49,538 nt of DNA from a virus: the IMG/VR virus record IMGVR_UViG_3300023273_000596, positions 1 to 49,538 of that record. One strand, 5' to 3'. A program made the position numbers and the translations under genes. Below the pieces are notes generated by a model. It was given only the letters and a program-made list of their open reading frames with translations, did not search any database and had not been told where the DNA came from. This document shows, piece by piece, positions 46,905-49,538 of this stretch (position 1 is the first letter of the stretch; the number at the start of each line of letters is the position of its first letter).

Positions 46905-47733
46905 CTAACGCCTTTTTTAAGTTCTCAATTTGTGTTTTATCGTTTATGTTCGGTATTTTTATATTTAATTCTATAATTAAGTTACCTCTATAATTACAAT
47001 CTGTATCTCGCCATAAGCCTTTGTTTGGAATGTTAAACTTTGCCTTACTTTGTGTTCCAGCAGGTATAGTTATATTATAGTAGGTTCCATCTAGTCCTGC
47101 AACCTGTACTTTGCCACCTTTTATAGCAGTGGCAAGGTCACAACTTGCTTTAGCCATAACATCTATTTCCGTTACTTTTACAAACTGATGTGTATTAGCA
47201 TGTCGTATGTAAACGTACAAGTCTCCTCTGGGCATAGAGTCAAAAAAGTTGTCTCCTAGCCCTGGATACTTAACTCTAACATTACTTTGTACACCGGCAG
47301 GTATCTGTATTTCTACTTCAGTATCAGAGCCTTTGCTGGTCTGTAATCTTACAGTTTTTGTTTGTGATTCTATAAGTTCTGTTAAAGGCACTTCAACAGT
47401 GATCTTCATGTCTCTGTTGCGTTGCTGTCTGGGACGTTGCTGTCTACGATTTCCAAAGAAGTCAAAGATATCTCCCATGCCACCTTGATCAAAGATATCA
47501 TTAAATGCTTGATTAAAATTAGCATTATTGAAATTTTGATTTTGACCGCCAGCATCATACATTGCCCGCTTGTTTGGATTACTTAGGGTGTCGTATGCTT
47601 CTTGAAGTTTGGTGAACTGATCCTTATCACCGCCCCTGTCAGGGTGGTGCCGCATTGCTTGTTTACGGTAGGCTTTTTTAATATCGTCTGCAGAAGCAGT
47701 ACGATCTATGCCCAGAATCTTGTAGTAGTCCAT
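46885..47733 (-). CDS. DnaJ/CbpA-type co-chaperone
   Basis: A 282-residue J protein. Residues 1-65 form the J domain with HPD (30-32), then a Gly/Phe/Asn-rich linker (IFDQGGMGDIFDFFGNRR) and the two C-terminal beta domains (VEVPLTELIESQTKTVRLQ). The zinc finger of DnaJ type I is missing, as in CbpA. It brings clients to host DnaK. With the promoter's TATAAT six bases before the ATG, the message is probably leaderless. Confidence 0.92.
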   Translation of the reverse strand: MDYYKILGIDRTASADDIKKAYRKQAMRHHPDRGGDKDQFTKLQEAYDTLSNPNKRAMYDAGGQNQNFNNANFNQAFNDIFDQGGMGDIFDFFGNRRQQRPRQQRNRDMKITVEVPLTELIESQTKTVRLQTSKGSDTEVEIQIPAGVQSNVRVKYPGLGDNFFDSMPRGDLYVYIRHANTHQFVKVTEIDVMAKASCDLATAIKGGKVQVAGLDGTYYNITIPAGTQSKAKFNIPNKGLWRDTDCNYRGNLIIELNIKIPNINDKTQIENLKKALDVSTQS

Positions 47734-47739
47734 GGGCTT

Positions 47740-47769
47740 ATTATACTACGGATAAAGCAGGTTTGTCAA
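47740..47769 (-). promoter_or_regulatory. sigma70 promoter abutting dnaJ
   Basis: TTGACA (47764-47769), 18-base spacer, TATAAT (47740-47745), ending six bases before the dnaJ ATG at 47733. The -35 box lies in the loop of a GCAGG/CCTGC hairpin (47757-47778). Confidence 0.8.
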
Positions 47770-47778
47770 TTATCCTGC
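47757..47778 (-). terminator. Possible weak terminator/hairpin after the holin gene
   Basis: A 5-bp GCAGG/CCTGC stem with a long 12-base loop followed by TTTA on the minus strand. The stem spans the holin stop region and the dnaJ -35 box. The stem is short, so termination would be leaky. Confidence 0.35.
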
Positions 47779-48036
47779 TTTACCGTCTCTCTTTTCCATT
47801 GTACGACCAAATGCTGAGATACCAAGTACCGCACCCATTGCAATATGGAAGAAACCTGCACCTTGTAGTGTTAAGGGCATCCATTGTTGTGCTACTGCTC
47901 CGCCTTCGTCTGCTTGTGCTAGTGTCCATAGTACAGGTCCAACAATAAAATCAAATATACATACCGACATGTACATCCAACCCATTGCTGGTCGCCACTT
48001 GGTTTTCATCCAATCGTCTTTTTTTGCTTCTGCCAT
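47770..48036 (-). CDS. Holin
   Basis: The 88-residue protein has membrane segments near residues 18-41 (MGWMYMSVCIFDFIVGPVLW) and 56-75 (LTLQGAGFFHIAMGAVLGISA), with charged ends. Its text (KWRPAMGWMYM; QWMPLTLQGAGF) matches holins of T4-like marine phages. It opens the inner membrane at lysis time. It shares one base with the bL33 gene and ends just before the dnaJ promoter. Confidence 0.8.
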   Translation of the reverse strand: MAEAKKDDWMKTKWRPAMGWMYMSVCIFDFIVGPVLWTLAQADEGGAVAQQWMPLTLQGAGFFHIAMGAVLGISAFGRTMEKRDGKAG

Positions 48037-48224
48037 TAGTTATGTCCTGGTGCTTTTACTTCTACAAACATCTCGTGCTTGCGTTTAACAGGGTTAAACT
48101 TACGAAACTTTACCTTTTGACCTTTTAAGTTTTTGGTCTTTTGTAAAGTATAGTGATACGTATGACTGTCTCGAGTCTCACCTTCTGGTATTAGATATAC
48201 AATGTCTTTACGTTTTGTTGCCAC
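48036..48224 (-). CDS. rpmG: Ribosomal protein bL33-like
   Basis: The 62-residue basic protein follows bL33: RDIVYLIPEGETRDSHTYHYT at the start, TKNLKGQKVKFRKFNPVKRK as the core (KKFDPVxRxH in bL33) and HEMFVEVKA at the end. It lacks the zinc Cys pairs, as do some Gram-negative forms. Phages encoding ribosomal proteins are known; a phage bL33 could enter host 50S subunits. It sits between the holin and a two-helix membrane protein. Confidence 0.78.
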   Translation of the reverse strand: MATKRKDIVYLIPEGETRDSHTYHYTLQKTKNLKGQKVKFRKFNPVKRKHEMFVEVKAPGHN

Positions 48225-48548
48225 TTATTTTTCTCCTTTGAATGCCGCACTTTGTTTGCTAGTACCTGCGTATAGACCAAACCATGCCGCACCCGCACCT
48301 ACTACAACTGAGATAAGTGCTGACTGTTCCATGTTGGGAGCATCAAGTCCCATAAACCAGTTTACTGTTCTGTATAGTAGTACAATATAAACTGTTAAGA
48401 ATAGTCTTGGAAATATACGCCAACTATCTACTGCTCTTGCTAAGTCAATCCACTTTTGATATGGATTAACTTTTTGCTCTTTGTTTACAATAGGATCAAT
48501 CTCTACTTCGATATTAATCTTTTTTGTTTCTGTTCCCTCTTCAGCCAT
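48225..48548 (-). CDS. Membrane protein, holin-like, 107 aa
   Basis: A charged N-terminus, then two membrane helices near residues 47-63 (FPRLFLTVYIVLLYRTV) and 76-94 (QSALISVVVGAGAAWFGLYAG) and a basic tail. Two-helix proteins of this size in phage lysis regions are often holins or holin partners. GGAG precedes the ATG at a good distance. It could be an antiholin to the neighbouring holin. Confidence 0.65.
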   Translation of the reverse strand: MAEEGTETKKINIEVEIDPIVNKEQKVNPYQKWIDLARAVDSWRIFPRLFLTVYIVLLYRTVNWFMGLDAPNMEQSALISVVVGAGAAWFGLYAGTSKQSAAFKGEK

Positions 48549-48556
48549 GTCTGCTC

Positions 48557-48817
48557 CTATAAAATAAAACTTGCGCCTGTTTTAGCCCAATCGAAAATTT
48601 GTGCTAATGCGGCTTTGCCTTCAAGGTCTTTACACTCTGCGTTGATAAATTGCTCACGCTCTACGTCTGCTAAAAGTTCTTTATACTCGTCTTCTGAGAT
48701 ATCTTTTGCTTCTAACATTTGTGCAAGTTCCTCTAATTTTCCAGCAACTTCTTTAAGTGCGGCATCATCGCCTGCCTTAATATCCTTTACAACTCCATAC
48801 ATTTCAGTTAATGTCAT
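48557..48817 (-). CDS. Acidic helical protein, 86 aa
   Basis: Mostly helical and acidic (ALKEVAGKLEELAQMLEAKD; EDEYKELLADVEREQFINAE). No family is recognised. It overlaps the lipoprotein by four bases and lies before the holin-like gene, so it is part of the lysis-type unit. Confidence 0.75.
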   Translation of the reverse strand: MTLTEMYGVVKDIKAGDDAALKEVAGKLEELAQMLEAKDISEDEYKELLADVEREQFINAECKDLEGKAALAQIFDWAKTGASFIL

Positions 48818-49242
48818 AGTTCTTTATCTCCAATTGCTTCCTGTATCTGTGCGGCACTTGCGCTTAGTGACTTCATTTTCATTTTGCAGTATGCGGCACT
48901 AGGTGCTTTACCACCTTTGCTGTACTCCATGTACTTGTTACCCAAACCATCTGCAATGTCATAAAGTACTCCGGTTAGTTCAATAACGTCTTTGTTTTCG
49001 TTCCTGTTAAAACTATAGAGTTTAAGTTCTCTAGATGCGATCCAAATCATATTAGCAAAACTACCTGCTTGTTCTGGGTCATCGCAATAGTTACGTGCTA
49101 TTTCTGCTGTTGCACTTACTTTGCCTGCCAGTAAGTATTCGTTGTTATCGAATTTAGCCATTGTAGCGGCATCGTAACCTGATTTGAATAGTGCGCAACC
49201 ACTCAGTAAAGTTACTACAAGTAAACTTGTTATTAATCTCAT
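48814..49242 (-). CDS. Lipoprotein, 142 aa
   Basis: Residues 1-16 are a lipoprotein signal with lipobox LSGC (Cys16). The mature part is helical, with several cysteines (NYCDDPEQ, YCKMKMK). No family recognised. It overlaps the M15 endolysin stop as ATGA. It may be a lysis helper or an envelope-protection protein. Confidence 0.75.
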   Translation of the reverse strand: MRLITSLLVVTLLSGCALFKSGYDAATMAKFDNNEYLLAGKVSATAEIARNYCDDPEQAGSFANMIWIASRELKLYSFNRNENKDVIELTGVLYDIADGLGNKYMEYSKGGKAPSAAYCKMKMKSLSASAAQIQEAIGDKEL

Positions 49243-49538
49243 GCAATTAACCCTTGTTTATAAACTGTCTTACCGTTCTCTTTCATAGCAGTAAGAATAC
49301 TTCTACGTTGTTCGCCATCTGAATTGTAACTTACATGCACCCAACCTGAGTCAGGAATGCCTGGTGTGTAAAACTCTAATATAACTTGATCAAAGTCTGT
49401 GTTGTCCACAATCCATTGTGCAACATCTGCGTTAGGAACACCTGGACATTCAATGTCAGCGGCTTCACCTTTACAATGCTGAGATGTTTTAGATCCACCG
49501 ACTGCTTCGTTTAGTTTAGGTCCACGGTACCCACTGTT
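49239..49538 (-). CDS. M15-type peptidase endolysin (C-terminal 99 residues)
   Basis: The visible part has SQHCKGEAADIE, the S-x-H-x6-D zinc block of Peptidase_M15 enzymes, and GWVHVSYN, the W-V-H-V-S block with the second His. These are L-alanyl-D-glutamate or D-Ala-D-Ala peptidases that cut peptidoglycan cross-links. The N-terminus lies beyond the right edge. Its stop overlaps the lipoprotein start by four bases. Confidence 0.85.
   Translation of the reverse strand, partial: NSGYRGPKLNEAVGGSKTSQHCKGEAADIECPGVPNADVAQWIVDNTDFDQVILEFYTPGIPDSGWVHVSYNSDGEQRRSILTAMKENGKTVYKQGLIA

Overview
This window looks like part of the genome of a large, AT-rich, T4-like (tailed, myovirus-type) marine bacteriophage. 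The markers are a family-B DNA polymerase with all exonuclease and polymerase motifs (gp43-like), a gp45-like sliding clamp, a T4 RNase H-like 5'-3' exonuclease, a DsbA-like late-transcription DNA-binding protein, T4-type TAAATA late-promoter boxes, a holin, a spanin pair, an M15 endolysin and three tRNA genes with encoded CCA. Gene packing is extreme: most neighbours overlap by 1-20 bases and no gene-free stretch exceeds 300 bases. The host is Gram-negative: the phage carries lipoproteins, Sec signal peptides, an outer-membrane barrel protein, kdsA and a spanin pair. A PqqA-like peptide closest in form to beta/gammaproteobacterial PqqA hints at a PQQ-using host, possibly a methylotroph; that is inference.

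Layout. Nearly everything is on the minus strand, so transcription runs from high to low coordinates. 49.5-47.7 kb: lysis-type genes and small membrane proteins (M15 endolysin, lipoprotein, holin) with a ribosomal protein bL33. 47.7-43.9 kb: a dnaJ-clpA operon. 43.9-40.6 kb: small structural-type proteins and glycosyltransferases. 40.6-35.5 kb: a 961-residue GH73-type glucosaminidase and a run of small proteins, six of which share an N-terminal tag-like motif. 35.5-28 kb: tandem 2OG oxygenase-like proteins, DsbA, a radical SAM protein, gp43, a methyltransferase and gp45. 28-22 kb: kdsA, a sulfotransferase, a dpdA-like transglycosylase, and an FG-GAP lipoprotein with an autotransporter-like tail. 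22-12 kb: sugar/glycan oxidoreductases, a queD-like gene, a glycosyltransferase, a phosphoribosyltransferase, a DegT-like protein, folE, a 2OG oxygenase and queE. 11.5-0 kb: 5'-3' exonuclease, spanins, HNH nuclease, pqqA, peroxiredoxin, a secreted metallopeptidase, ferredoxin-NADP reductase, tRNAs and a radical SAM protein. Four plus-strand islands interrupt the minus-strand array: a PRMT-like methyltransferase, an unknown/GT-like gene, a PiT-like phosphate transporter and a 2OG oxygenase.

How the genes work together. FolE, the QueD-like protein, QueE and the DpdA-like protein together suggest 7-deazaguanine modification of phage DNA, with QueC supplied by the host or by genes outside the window. 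gp43, gp45 and the exonuclease form the replication core. KdsA, glycosyltransferases, sulfotransferase and the DegT, Gfo/Idh and MDR proteins suggest glycan remodelling. ClpA and DnaJ suggest redirection of host proteolysis. PiT, PqqA, Fpr and peroxiredoxin look like host-metabolism genes.

Regulation is legible in the sequence. Near-consensus sigma70 promoters (TTGACA-like, 17-18 bp spacer, TATAAT) precede several units. At four genes the TATAAT box ends only 6-7 bases before the ATG, and at seven genes a TAAATA late box ends 5-7 bases before the start codon, so many messages are probably leaderless. All functions are read from motifs by eye; no database search was run.
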